A stretch of DNA of 64,000 nt from Asparagopsis taxiformis. Lineage: Eukaryota; Rhodophyta; Florideophyceae; Bonnemaisoniales; Bonnemaisoniaceae. This document shows positions 8,642-19,290 of the stretch, in pieces. Each line of letters starts with the position of its first letter. The first letter of the stretch is position 1. A program made the translations under genes and the position numbers. The notes beneath the pieces are model-generated. The model did no database searches. It saw nothing but the letters and a program-made list of their open reading frames with translations, and was not told the origin of the DNA. Location of the stretch: positions 248,001 to 312,000 of the forward strand of contig JALQPE010002403.1 in NCBI GenBank assembly GCA_030407315.1, written 5' to 3'.

Positions 8642-10279
8642 ATGTCTGCCAGTGACAATGAACTAAGCGGCGATGTCCACGTTAAGCGACCGTTCACCCA
8701 TATGTCCGACAAATTTCCGCATCCGCCGTCCGCTACGCCCGCGAAACCGCCCCTTCCACCCGTATCACCTTCTAAGCCATCGCACCCTCCGGACCCTCGC
8801 CCGCCTAAGCCTGCAAGTCCACAACCGACCGATGCACCTGCTCCCGCCGCTGCGACTGCTACCGACGCTTCACCAAATTTAAGCGAAGACTTGCCCTCTG
8901 CCAAACCTGCTCCCGCCGCGACCGCTGCTGACTCCACCGCCAAGGAAGCTCCCACCGCCCCGCCAGCAAAGAAGCCTCGCAAGAAATACGTTATCACCAA
9001 ACATCGCGAAAACTGGACCGAAGAGGAGCACCAGCTCTTCTTAGATGCGCTGAAGAAATATGGCCGTTCATGGAAGCAAATCGAAAGTCATGTGCGATCG
9101 AAAAATGTTATTCAAATCCGTTCCCACGCTCAAAAGTACTTCATAAAAGTACAGAAGAACAAAACTGGCGAGCATATCCCTCCCCCGCGCCCCAAGAGGA
9201 AACAACCAAACGCTGTTTCCTCCCAGGGCCTTTCCACCTCCCTTCCACTTTCACAAACCCCCCCTATGGCTGTACCGCTTTCACCATCAATATCCCACCC
9301 CATGGCAAACCCCCATCTCCCTCACCACCAAGCTATGGCATTTGCACTTGCCGCTCAATCTCAACATCCCCTCGCTGCTCACTTGCCCATTTCACCGCAT
9401 ATTTACTCGTTGCACGCTCTCGGTTTGCATGCACAAGCTGCCCAATACCTCGGATACAGACACCCTGTGCAAAATCTCCGGCCAGCTCCACAGAATGGTC
9501 AAACACAACAGCCCCGAACAACAGCGAAGACAATATCTCCGCGCTTGGTCGATCCAAATCAACCATCTTCGTCCACGGTTGTGCCTCCATCAAAATCGCA
9601 AAAAATAAACTCCGTGCCCACCGTCCCGCATGGCGGTGCACTTCCGTATGCACCGCTCGCCACCATTGCTGAAGTGCAACAGGCGTTTCCGCATAGTATT
9701 CCAAGTAGACCGCCAGCTACAGTTGCAAACACTGCATTGTCGTCACAACAGACTGTTAAAGTTGTGAAAGGGGAGCCATCCATTGCTCAGGAATCTACAT
9801 CAGATAACCCATCGGATTGTGAACAAATGCTTGCGTCAAGCTCTAGCAATGAAATGCACAACATCGTACCGATTTCCACTGGCAGTTCGTCAATCTCGAT
9901 AGATATAGGAAATCCTTCTGCTGTGATACCCAATGCGGGTAGCGCAGCTGCTGCTGCCACTGCTGCCGCTGCATCAGCTGCAGTAGCTGTCTCAGGAGAG
10001 GTGATTGCAACGAGCCCCAACTTCACACGCATATACGGGTTTTTCGCATCTTTGTTTGACCCTGTGAAACAGTCAAGTATTACAAATTTGGTTGAAGCTT
10101 CTAACCTCAGCGCACTTGATTGGGAGATAATCAAACTTCTCGTTCGGAACCTCGAGGTCAACGTCGACAACATAGGTTTCCGGCAACAACTGAAAGAAAC
10201 TTACAGGCGGCAGCAAGTTATTCTACGCCAACAACAACAGCAACAAAGTCAAGCTCACCAAAGTCAGCCGGGACAATAG
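8642..10279 (+). CDS. RVE8/LCL-type single-repeat MYB (SHAQKYF) transcription factor
   Basis: Encodes 545 residues. A Pro/Ala-rich N-terminus leads into a MYB repeat at about residues 122-172: [20 protein letters not shown], then [17 protein letters not shown], followed by the [10 protein letters not shown] tail that defines the plant CCA1/LHY/REVEILLE group. Near the C-terminus (about 459-520) is a segment matching the LCL region of RVE4/6/8: [16 protein letters not shown], then [15 protein letters not shown]. In plants RVE8-type proteins bind evening elements and, through the LCL region, LNK co-activators. The linker is rich in Ser, Ala and Pro, and the tail is poly-Gln. The start ATG at 8642 follows an in-frame open region. 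The promoter carries evening-element-type sites, suggesting autoregulation. Confidence 0.88.
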   Translation: MSASDNELSGDVHVKRPFTHMSDKFPHPPSATPAKPPLPPVSPSKPSHPPDPRPPKPASPQPTDAPAPAAATATDASPNLSEDLPSAKPAPAATAADSTAKEAPTAPPAKKPRKKYVITKHRENWTEEEHQLFLDALKKYGRSWKQIESHVRSKNVIQIRSHAQKYFIKVQKNKTGEHIPPPRPKRKQPNAVSSQGLSTSLPLSQTPPMAVPLSPSISHPMANPHLPHHQAMAFALAAQSQHPLAAHLPISPHIYSLHALGLHAQAAQYLGYRHPVQNLRPAPQNGQTQQPRTTAKTISPRLVDPNQPSSSTVVPPSKSQKINSVPTVPHGGALPYAPLATIAEVQQAFPHSIPSRPPATVANTALSSQQTVKVVKGEPSIAQESTSDNPSDCEQMLASSSSNEMHNIVPISTGSSSISIDIGNPSAVIPNAGSAAAAATAAAASAAVAVSGEVIATSPNFTRIYGFFASLFDPVKQSSITNLVEASNLSALDWEIIKLLVRNLEVNVDNIGFRQQLKETYRRQQVILRQQQQQQSQAHQSQPGQ

Positions 10280-10696
10280 CCCGATGAGAAACACAGTCTA
10301 CATTAGAAACTCCAGTGAAGCACTAAGCCCACTCCGTTTTACAAGCTTTACAGTTTCGTTATTAGTTGAAGCATGTTTTGTACATAGATAGAGGAAGCAC
10401 TTCATAAAGGCAGGTTTTTTGGGGACAAGCTTCTCCGTTGAAAAGAACAATACCTGATCGAGAAGACCACGGAGACCTACTCGGCTTCCATTCTGCGCGA
10501 AAAGTTACTGCTGGGACCTGGGTTCCACCAAGCTCGCAGAGCTGCGGCAGTGGATGAAGTACGAACGATATGATAAATTCATTCGGTTAGGCGCAGGGGG
10601 TTCGCTTCGAATAGGTTAAAGGCTGGAGTTGATGTGAAGTATTTTTGGATGTTACATTGAGCTAGAAACATCTCCAACTACAAATGGGGGGATACT
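10280..10696. other. Convergent 3' intergenic region
   Basis: About 415 bp between the 3' ends of the MYB and RING genes. It holds the two 3' UTRs; no element was recognised. Confidence 0.4.
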
Positions 10697-11737
10697 TTAC
10701 GTGCATCCAGGTGGGAGGGCGTTCATACCCTCCTGAAGGTCAAATTTGCAAACGGGGCATCTTGCCTGTTGCATCAACCATGGGTCAATGCAGTCAGCCA
10801 TGAAGCGATGGAAACAGGGTAGGATGCGAAGTTTCATCCCGTCCTCAAAATCTTCCAGACATATAGTACAAGTTTTGACTGTGTCACGAACGAGCTCCGG
10901 ATTTTGCGGAGCAGTGCTTTGGTTGAATGCCCTCTTTGCCACTTGCAAATTATCCTTGCCTGCAGACGCAGAGGACTTTTCCTTCAAGATTATATCCTCC
11001 TCAATCTGCTCGACATCATGGTCACGGCGCAGAATGGTAGTATCGACAGTTGTCATGGTGCGGTTGTCATCCAAGCGTGACTCGCTGTGAACACGCTGCA
11101 GATCCGGTTGTGCTTCGTCTCCAGAGCTACGGAAAATGACAGTAGGTAACTGTGCAATTGTTTCCTGACTGGCGCCTTCTAAGAACCTGCGCAATCTCTG
11201 GCTGTTGTTATCCAAGTCCAACAGCATTTCATAATCAGCCGCAGTGAAGTCACGGTCCATCATGGCGAGCCTCTGACTGGTTCTGACATAGGCAGCGCGC
11301 TCACCAGTAAAGTGTCTGTGATGACGGTAGTGGCGCACGCGGGCACGATGATGAGGAACACCGTTGAGACTGCCGAGAGCGAAGCGAATAAGCACGGAGG
11401 AGAATGTGGCGACGCATGCAGCAATAGCCAAGGGTAGAACGGTTTCATTATCTGAGAGGAAATAGGTACCGCCAACAGCTGCTGTCACAATACCAAAGCC
11501 CATGGCACCGGCTACAGCTCGGGCACGGAAGCCATTTTGAGTGGTGGTTGTGTGCGATCTTACTTCGATAGTGTCATTAAGAACGGGCGACGGCTGAGAA
11601 ACAGCTGCATTTTGGGTGGCTCGGTGTCGCAACTCTGTCAGTGGTGCTGGCGCAGCTGAAGAAAGGGCGGGAGTAGCTGAAGGAGTTGGTGTAGATGGTG
11701 AAGCTGTAGGCACAGGGTCTTCGACCGTATCGGCCAT
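10697..11737 (-). CDS. Membrane-anchored RING-H2-like protein with altered zinc ligand
   Basis: Encodes 346 residues. A Thr/Pro/Ala-rich N-terminus (first 60 residues) is followed by two adjacent hydrophobic helices at about 70-122 (AMGFGIVTAAVGGTYFL; VLPLAIAACVATFSSVLI). The RING lies near the C-terminus (about 288-330): CTICLEDF, LPCFHRFMADCIDPWL, CPVC. In family RING-H2 E3 ubiquitin ligases the central ligands are C-x-H-x2-H-x2-C. Here the second His is Met (CFHRFMADC), so one zinc ligand is missing. The rest of the RING, including the IDPWL tryptophan that helps contact E2, is intact. The role is probably ubiquitin-related at an endomembrane; activity is uncertain. Confidence 0.8.
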   Translation of the reverse strand: MADTVEDPVPTASPSTPTPSATPALSSAAPAPLTELRHRATQNAAVSQPSPVLNDTIEVRSHTTTTQNGFRARAVAGAMGFGIVTAAVGGTYFLSDNETVLPLAIAACVATFSSVLIRFALGSLNGVPHHRARVRHYRHHRHFTGERAAYVRTSQRLAMMDRDFTAADYEMLLDLDNNSQRLRRFLEGASQETIAQLPTVIFRSSGDEAQPDLQRVHSESRLDDNRTMTTVDTTILRRDHDVEQIEEDIILKEKSSASAGKDNLQVAKRAFNQSTAPQNPELVRDTVKTCTICLEDFEDGMKLRILPCFHRFMADCIDPWLMQQARCPVCKFDLQEGMNALPPGCT

Positions 11738-12332
11738 GGCAGACGAAAGGAAGCAGAGCTATGCGGGGAAAGTTAAAAGAGTGGCAGTTATATATTGGGA
11801 GGATGTGATGAGGCGGAGAAGAGGACGGGGTGGAGTCGCGAAGATTGAGATGAGGCGGCAGGTGCACGAGCTATGTGGTGACGGATAGGCAGCATGCTGC
11901 TGCATAAGTTACCACATCACATCGCACCACACCAGTGCAGCATACGTAGTTACGCAACCAAATGAGTGGCATTTTGCAGGTGTATGATTTTTTTATGCCG
12001 CAAAGTTGGCCAAACAAACGAGTGATTTACTGTGGAAAATTTTTTGATGTGTTATCTGCCAACCAGCCACGTGCGTGCCAAATACTGACCGCCTCATGCT
12101 TCCATTGGTGTACTCTGCAAATGCCTCTACCTTGTTGGTGGTGAGTCCTCGCTTTTCTCATCTACAACCTTTCTTCCAGAGTACACCCTCTGCAGCATCG
12201 TTTACAACACTTACCTACGCTGCCCAACCTCTACGTGCCTGGACCAGACCACACCATCAAGAGGCCATCATATCTACATCAATTCATACCGTGCAGCGTA
12301 ACCAATACCCAAATCCCGTGTTAAATTCCAAG
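11738..12332. other. Intergenic, no gene seen
   Basis: Spacer between the RING gene promoter and the 3' end of Sec61 alpha. A CACGTG occurs at 12068-12073. Open frames here are short and unlike proteins. Confidence 0.4.
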
Positions 12333-13751
12333 TTAACCAAAGAACATCAGTCCAGAATCATTTGCACCCTCCTTTGCGAAAATCTCAAAGTATTGATAGA
12401 TAATCGTCACGGCCATCAAAATACCAGTGCCTGACCCGATAGCCCCGAGGAAGTCAGCCATGATGGTTAACAGACCAATACAAATTCCTCCAAATGCTGC
12501 TGCCGTTGGAATATATCGGTTCAACTCCTTCACGATAGAAGTTTCACGATGACCCTTCAACGTCATCTGCTGCTCCTTCAGCTGTCTTGCAACATCACGT
12601 GCAGAAGATCCAGACACATCGATCCAGTACTTACTGAACAGGCCACAAGCCGAAAGAATAAACGCAAGGTAAACAATCGCGCGAAGCGGGTCGTCCAATA
12701 CAGCACTAACATTTTGAGGTCGTGAAATGTAATATGCCAGTCCTCCAATCGGGTACATCTGCGAAGAATCTTGAATTGTGGTCCATCGCCCGATAATGTT
12801 CACGAACAAATTATGTGGATATCTGCGGAACAGAATCTGGCTCACAAAGTACAAGTTGGAAACAAGAGCTGTCTGTAGAATAATCGGAATGTTGGACGTG
12901 TAGAACAACTTGATCGGGTACGAACCCTGTGCACCACGAATACGGTTGGACTTGACTGGCAGATCAACTCTGAACCCTTGGAAATAGATGACAATTGCAA
13001 AAACAAGCACGGTTGCAAGCAAATTGGAAATGTTTGGTAAATCAGGACGGAACAATGCCTCCCGGAAGGCACGAACTTTGTCACCTCGAGTGATCAGCAG
13101 ATGGAAAAAGGCAATGATTGCTCCTTCAAATTCTTTGCCACGACCGATGTTGATAGTGGTGGGTGACAGAGATGACCACACAATAGTTTCGCAGATGTTT
13201 GTCGCGATGAACAGAGAAATACCGGAACCAAGACCGTAGCCCTTTTGGAGAAGCTCATCGAGGAGCAACACAATCATACCAGCAACGAAGAGCTGCGTAA
13301 TGATAAGGATGGCATTACCCGTGCCGAGGACGGAAATGTCACCGTACATGCCAGAGAAGACGTACATTGCGGCTTCAGCCATGCAGATGACGAGGCCCAT
13401 AAGCTTTTCAGCTCCTGAGAAAAGAGCACGGTCTTCCTTGAGACCCTGATCAACCTGAATAATGCGTGTTCCGGCAAGGAACTGCATAATCATTGATGAC
13501 GTGATAATGGGAGAGATACCCAATTCCATCAGTGTACCACGAGTGGATGCAGCTAGGACAGTACGGACAAAGTAGAGAGGATCGGAAGACTTGGTGCTCT
13601 TGACACCATAAAGCGGAATCTGACAGCAGACAAGATAGATGAACAAAGTGACAGCAGTCCAGAGAACCTTCTCCTTAAAAGCAATTCGCTTGTTCGGTTG
13701 CTCTATCTCTGGGAGCAAAGGGACAAATGGTCGAACAATTGCGCGCCACAT
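12333..13751 (-). CDS. SEC61A: Protein transport protein Sec61 alpha subunit
   Basis: Encodes 472 residues of the pore-forming subunit of the ER translocon (SecY family), which moves nascent proteins into or across the ER membrane. The N-terminus has the family pattern ([40 protein letters not shown]). The plug region follows, then ten hydrophobic helices, and the conserved cytosolic loop [20 protein letters not shown] used in ribosome binding. The length equals the usual 470-480. A single exon with a clear ATG at 13751; downstream blocks [20 protein letters not shown] and [13 protein letters not shown] are nearly invariant in eukaryotes. Confidence 0.97.
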   Translation of the reverse strand: MWRAIVRPFVPLLPEIEQPNKRIAFKEKVLWTAVTLFIYLVCCQIPLYGVKSTKSSDPLYFVRTVLAASTRGTLMELGISPIITSSMIMQFLAGTRIIQVDQGLKEDRALFSGAEKLMGLVICMAEAAMYVFSGMYGDISVLGTGNAILIITQLFVAGMIVLLLDELLQKGYGLGSGISLFIATNICETIVWSSLSPTTINIGRGKEFEGAIIAFFHLLITRGDKVRAFREALFRPDLPNISNLLATVLVFAIVIYFQGFRVDLPVKSNRIRGAQGSYPIKLFYTSNIPIILQTALVSNLYFVSQILFRRYPHNLFVNIIGRWTTIQDSSQMYPIGGLAYYISRPQNVSAVLDDPLRAIVYLAFILSACGLFSKYWIDVSGSSARDVARQLKEQQMTLKGHRETSIVKELNRYIPTAAAFGGICIGLLTIMADFLGAIGSGTGILMAVTIIYQYFEIFAKEGANDSGLMFFG

Positions 13752-14692
13752 GATTGCAGTGTGGTGGATCGGTCAGATTTGCAGCAACGATTTCAATGCA
13801 ATGAAGCAAGAGAAGTGCAACACGCTGACAGCGTTGATGAAAAAAGGGCAATGGTCAAGCTGAAGAGTGAATGTGGATAGATGTTGAGGATAGATATGTA
13901 TGCAGTCGGGCAAGTCGTAGATGGACTTGATTGACTTTAAAATGCTAAAGCGCTGCAATGAAGCGAGTCACAAGTATAGCTGTTGTGATATGATAAGAGG
14001 ATACGTCGGACCACTTGGTCTGACAGTGGGACCTGTTGGGTCTATGATTCTCTATTGCTATGTTTCGGGGTCACAGAAATAACTAAAATATATCCTATTC
14101 CCTGGGAACGGCCCTACTGGACTCGGTTGTTCAGGGGGGTGTGATTTGATGTTGACTGACTGCCAAATTTTAACCGTTTTTGAGAATGAATTGTGCGTCC
14201 TTGCCCCGGCGTGGGATATGTATCTTCTCTGCCGTTTCACGCGAAATCCCGATGGACACTGATACCCACGCTTGGGGTGCGTCTCAATTGTTTCATTTTC
14301 ATTGGTTCGTAAGGTAAGAATTTTGACACTGTACGAAAATAAAACCCCAATATTTTTAAATTTATAAATGTGTTGAAACCATGTTTCTTTACTGCGTAAC
14401 CAGAAAATCGAAAATACTGTAACGAATTATTCCCTGTGATCACAAAATGACCAGCTGTCCCAACAAGTCACAAGCTGCACTGTTTAATTCGGCAAACATC
14501 ACATTGCTGTGCAGAGAATCCTCTGTACGTCGACATTTCGGCATAGCCAACGATATTGGCAATTGAACCCTTTCATCTCCATCACGAATGGTACATACGC
14601 TTGCACCGAATCCCGTTCGACATTGATTTTTGGCAGGAGAAAACGCACTGGTGAACTCTTCAATTCAACATTCTTCGCACGGCAAGCATCAA
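13752..14692. promoter_or_regulatory. Divergent intergenic region upstream of Sec61 alpha
   Basis: About 940 bp between divergent starts. Short open frames occur at 14058-14750, but none resembles a protein. It is expected to contain the promoters of Sec61 alpha and the coiled-coil gene. Confidence 0.35.
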
Positions 14693-15388
14693 ATGTGTGC
14701 AGAGGAAGCGGAACCATACGCCATATCCCAGGAAGACCGGAATACAATCAACGATGCGGCAGGAAGTCTCGCAGCACTGCTGCAGGATCCATTGTCACCC
14801 TCTGCGCACAGTGCAGCCGTGACATCCGCGCAACAAGCCCTCAAAAACCTGCGAAATCAACTGATAGTCGCGCACGAAGCAAGAAAACGTCTCGAGCGAG
14901 AAAAGAAAACCTACGAACAAGCCATCACATCTGCAAATGCATCCCAAAAACGTGTAGAGCAGGATATCATCAAGGCAAAGCTTCTTTCAGGTGAGCTACT
15001 CACCATCCGTGACAAAGTTGCTCATGATCTTGTGCGCGTTAAGAAGGAACTACAGAACACAGAGGCGTTGATGGAGACTGGCGTTTCAGGTGCGGTTGCA
15101 AATGGTGCGAATGATCCGAGCGCCAATGGCGATGGTGCATTGATTCCCGACACGACGGGCGGTAAGGCGCCAGAAGAGGGAGCTACGTTGCGGGATACTA
15201 GCAAATCGTCGGAAGAGAAATTGTTTGGGGGCTTGGATTCTGAACAGCTGAAGCGAATTGTTGAGGAGGAAATGGAACAACTGAAGATTGCAGAGAAAGA
15301 GTTGATGAGCATTGTAGATGAGAGTAGCGTCATCAAGAAGCGGCGGGAAGAGCTTGAAAGGAAAATGCGTATTGCACAGGAAGAGTAA
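14693..15388 (+). CDS. Unknown coiled-coil protein
   Basis: Encodes 231 residues, no family recognised. It is alpha-helical throughout: a long coiled coil at about residues 45-130 (LKNLRNQLIVAHEARKRLER, AITSANASQKRVEQDIIKAK) contains many Lys/Glu pairs. A Gly/Asn/Ala-rich linker follows, then a second highly charged helix to the C-terminus (QLKRIVEEEMEQLKIAEKEL, then KKRREELERKM). No membrane segment is seen. It could be a cytoskeletal or vesicle tether, or an SMC-like accessory protein, but there is no decisive motif. The first true ATG in the frame (14693) is used. Confidence 0.6.
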   Translation: MCAEEAEPYAISQEDRNTINDAAGSLAALLQDPLSPSAHSAAVTSAQQALKNLRNQLIVAHEARKRLEREKKTYEQAITSANASQKRVEQDIIKAKLLSGELLTIRDKVAHDLVRVKKELQNTEALMETGVSGAVANGANDPSANGDGALIPDTTGGKAPEEGATLRDTSKSSEEKLFGGLDSEQLKRIVEEEMEQLKIAEKELMSIVDESSVIKKRREELERKMRIAQEE

Positions 15389-16027
15389 TAGCGTACAACG
15401 GTTTGCCATTGGCAATGTATTCTTATCCTATTTGATCGCAGTATCCACTCTGGTCGAGACGGGAACTGTGAACGTTTGACGACGCAAGCAGCACGCCTGT
15501 TCGACTTGGTGAAAATTGCAGTTGGCATGTAAATTTCTAGTAAGTTTATCTAACTAACAACACCGATGAACGTGAACACGGCAAGCAACTAACTGATCAT
15601 CCCCTCAGATTATGCAATTTGTTCGGTTGACAGATGTCATTACTTCAGATGTACAACTTCACGTAAAGTCACTTGTGCTGATGCCATAAAACAGATTCTG
15701 GGCCACTGCAGAATTCAATGGTCATGGTGAAGGTAGGGTTGATGGGTGAGCAAAATATTCTACGGAAAGCTGTTAAATCATGTTTTTCAAGCAATGTTTT
15801 TTAAAATATATGCATTTGAAAATATTTTTTATCTATTTAGATCACAGATCTGTTTGTGAGACGCCGTCGACGTCGTCTCAATTTCCTTGTTGCGGCCGTC
15901 CCCAAATTGTTGTCCAGCTATGACCCGTTGGGTCCGTCGTTCCTCCGAAATTGGCGGTTGGATTTCACTCATATCGTATCGATCCCTCCGCCTCCCGCGT
16001 CAGAAGTAATCGGTTGACTTCGCAACA
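15389..16027. promoter_or_regulatory. Intergenic, probable eL18 promoter
   Basis: About 640 bp between two genes on the same strand. It is AT-rich at 15790-15840, and a short inverted GACGCCGTCGACGTCGTC-like block lies near 15861. No coding frame. The promoter role is inferred from position. Confidence 0.35.
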
Positions 16028-16585
16028 ATGGGAATCGATTTGGAGAAGGGAGGCCGTATCAAGAAGGGTGGCCGCAAGGCACCCAAGTCTGCGAATCCGT
16101 ACCTAGCGCTTCTCGTACAGTTGTACCGCTTTTTGGCGCGTCGTACCGATGCAAAGTTCAACAGCATCGTTCTGAAGCGACTATTTATGTCGCGGACATC
16201 GCGTCCGCCGATGTCCTTGTCGCGCATTGCAACCTACTGCAAGGGTAAGGAGGACAAAACCGTGGTTATCGTCGGCAAAGTTCTGGATGATGAGCGCATG
16301 CTAGATATTCCCAAGCTGTCGATCTGTGCCCTCGACTTTTCAGAAACTGCACGCGTGCGAGTCGAGAAGGCGGGCGGTGAATGTTTGACTTTCGATCAGT
16401 TGGCATTGAGGTCGCCCACTGGTGCCGACACTGTGCTGTTGCGAGGAAGGCGTCATGCTCGTGAGGTGTACAAGCATTTCTTTGGTGTTGCGAAGAAGGG
16501 TCACGTCAAGCCATATGTACGCTCCAAGGGCCGCAAATTCGAGCGTGCTCGCGGTCGTCGCTCATCTCGTGGTTACAAGAAGTAG
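16028..16585 (+). CDS. RPL18: 60S ribosomal protein L18 (eL18)
   Basis: Encodes 185 residues of the cytosolic large-subunit protein eL18. The MGIDLEKGG start, [56 protein letters not shown] and the terminal [20 protein letters not shown] are all family hallmarks. The usual length is about 187. The short [16 protein letters not shown] stretch after the start differs from the typical HNKDRKVRRKEPKS but keeps its basic character. No intron within the coding region. Confidence 0.97.
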   Translation: MGIDLEKGGRIKKGGRKAPKSANPYLALLVQLYRFLARRTDAKFNSIVLKRLFMSRTSRPPMSLSRIATYCKGKEDKTVVIVGKVLDDERMLDIPKLSICALDFSETARVRVEKAGGECLTFDQLALRSPTGADTVLLRGRRHAREVYKHFFGVAKKGHVKPYVRSKGRKFERARGRRSSRGYKK

Positions 16586-16845
16586 ATTTTACGGCATTAA
16601 ATGTGTGAATCTACTGTGTCTTATAGTCATTTGTACTCGCGGTTGGCGTCGTTTCTCATGGGCTAGTTGTTATCAAGAGGTAGACGTCGTCGTCCAATTG
16701 TGCTATAGCAGACTTACTGCTTTCAATCCATCTAGAACAACGTGTAAACTACAAGGTGCGGGCATGACCAAGTGATGCTGGACACATACAGCATCTTGCC
16801 ATTTGCTCAAAGTAATTGTGGACGTTTTACAGAAAATCTAGTGTT

Positions 16846-18021
16846 CTAGTCTTGCCATTCCAGAGCGGAGTCTTTCCTCTCACGTCTTCGGGTTGAGAAT
16901 CGCTTGCGACGTTCGGCACCCGATCCATTTACAACACTCATCCTCGCCCTCAAATCCTGAAGACGGTAATCGCGGAGTTCAAGTTCAGCCTTGTTGAGCT
17001 TTCTCCACAGATACTCTGTTGTGACGGTCAGCGCCTCCACTTCCTTTTTAAGTCTGGCGCGTTCACTAGGTTTAGATGATGGCACCGACATGCCAGTTGA
17101 ATGTCGGAATTTACTAACCCAACCACGCCCGCTCTTTGTCGAAGTATACCGTGTCGAAATTGAAGTATTGTGCGATAACTCGGCAGTATCCAGGTCATGT
17201 GAATTATTTTGGGCAAGACCCGATGCAATTTCAAATTCTAGTTCATCGAGTTGTCTGCGTAAGCGACGATTTTCGGCGACAAGCCTCTCACAGCCCTCGC
17301 AACCGTCACATCCAACTTGAAAGGGAGCACGCTTCGAAATGGGTCGAATACTACTATCACGATGTCTGCGCAAGTCGATGGTGTCCAGATCACAGTCATA
17401 TCTGGAGTCATTAGCGTCATTGTGTCGGTCGCGTTTATCGGTGGTATCATCGGACAAAATTTCCTCGTCATCGGACAAATGACGAAAGTCGACCTCTTGA
17501 AGGACTCGCGAGATGATCTGGGACTCATCGTCCACGGGCAGGCGAGTTGAAAATTCATCTTCGAATCGATCTCGAGCGTCGCGTGATCTGCTTGCCTCGG
17601 CATCGCTAAAGTCATGTTCAGAGAGGTTGGCACTGCCTGGGATTGCGGTCGGTGAACGACGCGGTCTACGAGGGGACGAGGTCATAGAGGAGGTGGCTGA
17701 AAGCGGGCGTGTTTGCAGCAATGAAAGTTCGTCGAGAAGGGTTGGTTGAGCGTCAGGCTGTTGGCCGAGTGCATCACTGCTCAACGTGACAGACAATTCA
17801 GAGAGTCTGACGTCGTTCTCATATTGCTGCACGTCAGCGGTGGCGGTTGCGGTTGCGGGGGCCTGTATTTGGCAGGGCGGAGCTGGCGGCGACTGCTTGG
17901 CGGGGGTCAGTTGAGATTTCGACTTGATGATGCCATTTATGGGCGGTGGCGGTGGTGGGGGCGGCGGGGCGGCAGGGTGTTGAGGAACAGACAAGGGAAC
18001 TAGGGAAGCAGGTGTAGACAT
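16846..18021 (-). CDS. Unknown Pro-rich/coiled-coil protein
   Basis: Encodes 391 residues, no family recognised. The N-terminus has a run of nine prolines (profilin- or SH3/EVH1-type ligand in other proteins). A Ser/Asp-rich disordered region of about 170 residues follows, then a Cys-rich spot (QVGCDGCEGCERL) leading into a coiled coil (AENRRLRRQLDELEFEIASG). A second, more regular coiled coil follows (RARLKKEVEALTVTTEYLWR, LNKAELELRDYRLQDLRARM). A basic tail ends the protein. The poly-Pro plus coiled-coil layout suggests an actin- or microtubule-associated scaffold, but this is a guess. Confidence 0.6.
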   Translation of the reverse strand: MSTPASLVPLSVPQHPAAPPPPPPPPPINGIIKSKSQLTPAKQSPPAPPCQIQAPATATATADVQQYENDVRLSELSVTLSSDALGQQPDAQPTLLDELSLLQTRPLSATSSMTSSPRRPRRSPTAIPGSANLSEHDFSDAEASRSRDARDRFEDEFSTRLPVDDESQIISRVLQEVDFRHLSDDEEILSDDTTDKRDRHNDANDSRYDCDLDTIDLRRHRDSSIRPISKRAPFQVGCDGCEGCERLVAENRRLRRQLDELEFEIASGLAQNNSHDLDTAELSHNTSISTRYTSTKSGRGWVSKFRHSTGMSVPSSKPSERARLKKEVEALTVTTEYLWRKLNKAELELRDYRLQDLRARMSVVNGSGAERRKRFSTRRRERKDSALEWQD

Positions 18022-18382
18022 GTGGAAAAGGTTGTGAGTGCGAAGACGGCGATGGCTGGTGTGGTCGACGAGATGGCTACAACTACTGAGAAGGGGCGAA
18101 TGATGAACACCAAGGCGTTGCGCACATGCGGTACAGCTGGGCGGTATCTACTGTATGTTATGGATGGAAGCGTGACAGGCATGAAATTCATGGGCTGTGT
18201 GCTGTAAGCAATGCAGTGGATTAGATCTCATGTCGAGAGCGCTTACCATGCCACGTATCTGCGATCGGTCACGCGCTGTGTCTTTGTACGCACATTTATT
18301 CGTTCCCCTAATGTTGCTCGATGCAACGCAACTGGAGTGGCCACAGCTCTTCCAATTTCATTGACGTCACTGCACCCAGACA
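18022..18382. other. Intergenic, no gene seen
   Basis: About 360 bp between two leftward genes, so it contains the promoter of the Pro-rich/coiled-coil gene. A perfect TGACGTCA palindrome (bZIP/CREB-type site) lies at 18362-18369, close to the 3' end of the next gene. Confidence 0.35.
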
Positions 18383-18985
18383 TTAGCCCGCCTTATCTCG
18401 CCTGCTGCGCAGCCCTTCTACCACCATCTCTCGCTGCTCCCGATCGCCCGCAACTCCCCCCTCTGTAATTTCATCCCTTGAACTGTGACTGTGTGCGCTG
18501 ACCAGTCTATCATAAATCCCCATCTGCTCCATTCGCTCCAACGCCCACGCGCTGCGCCCAGCGACCTTCCAGACGCCAGCCGTCTCGTCCGTCGGTAGCG
18601 CAATCAATCGTTCGACCATCTCGCTGTCCTCTAGCACCTTACATACAGCATCGTCGTTCTCGACAAGTGCTTCAAGTGTGCCCAGACCAGCTCGTCGAAC
18701 CCTTTCGTCCTCTCGCATCAATGCTTTGCGCGCGATTCCAACCGCTCCCTCCTCCACAAATCGCGCCCTTCTCGTCGCGCTCCGCTTTGCACTCCTTCCA
18801 ATCCGTCTCAGCCCCGACACCGCCAGCAGTTGCTCCTCGCTCGACGCCAACTGTAGTGCACTGGGTATCGTTGCGTCATCCACAATTGGATACAGCGCGA
18901 TCCCTACACCAATCACTGAGCCCACCGCTAGAATTCGAAAACTCCACACTACTCCACCAACCTTGCTTCCAGACATCGCTCCCAT
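18383..18985 (-). CDS. Unknown small membrane-anchored ARM/HEAT-like protein
   Basis: Encodes 200 residues. A hydrophobic N-terminal helix (VWSFRILAVGSVIGVGIALY) is probably a membrane anchor or uncleaved signal. It is followed by alpha-helical repeats with armadillo character: LASSEEQLLAVSGLRRIGRS, then ALMREDERVRRAGLGTLEAL, then VWKVAGRSAWALERMEQMG. No catalytic motif is seen. It is compatible with an organelle-membrane adaptor, but no family name can be given. The first ATG is 18985; an alternative (MSGSK) is at 18976. Divergent from TVP23. Confidence 0.55.
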   Translation of the reverse strand: MGAMSGSKVGGVVWSFRILAVGSVIGVGIALYPIVDDATIPSALQLASSEEQLLAVSGLRRIGRSAKRSATRRARFVEEGAVGIARKALMREDERVRRAGLGTLEALVENDDAVCKVLEDSEMVERLIALPTDETAGVWKVAGRSAWALERMEQMGIYDRLVSAHSHSSRDEITEGGVAGDREQREMVVEGLRSRRDKAG

Positions 18986-19290
18986 CACGTTTACTCACCA
19001 CATCAAATCCGTGATCGTATAAACCGCGCTCGGTCATCATTCTCTTCCCGTTAATCTGCATCACTGCCAGCCCTCAATGGCGCATTACAGTGGGCTGCAC
19101 TCGTGCCACATATACACACTGTAAGCCACGCTCGGTCGATATCATACTGACACTGATAAATTCACCTCCACAGAGCACGCCTGGTTCTGCTGCACGACGC
19201 CATCATTCCTGGACATCACCTTGTCACCTTACTACCGTTGTATGAAGCGCATGCTTCCTCATCCACTCCTCGAGCAGCTCAAGCCCCATT
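18986..19290. promoter_or_regulatory. Divergent intergenic region
   Basis: 305 bp between the ARM-like gene and TVP23 starts. It is expected to be a shared promoter; no specific element was recognised. Confidence 0.3.
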
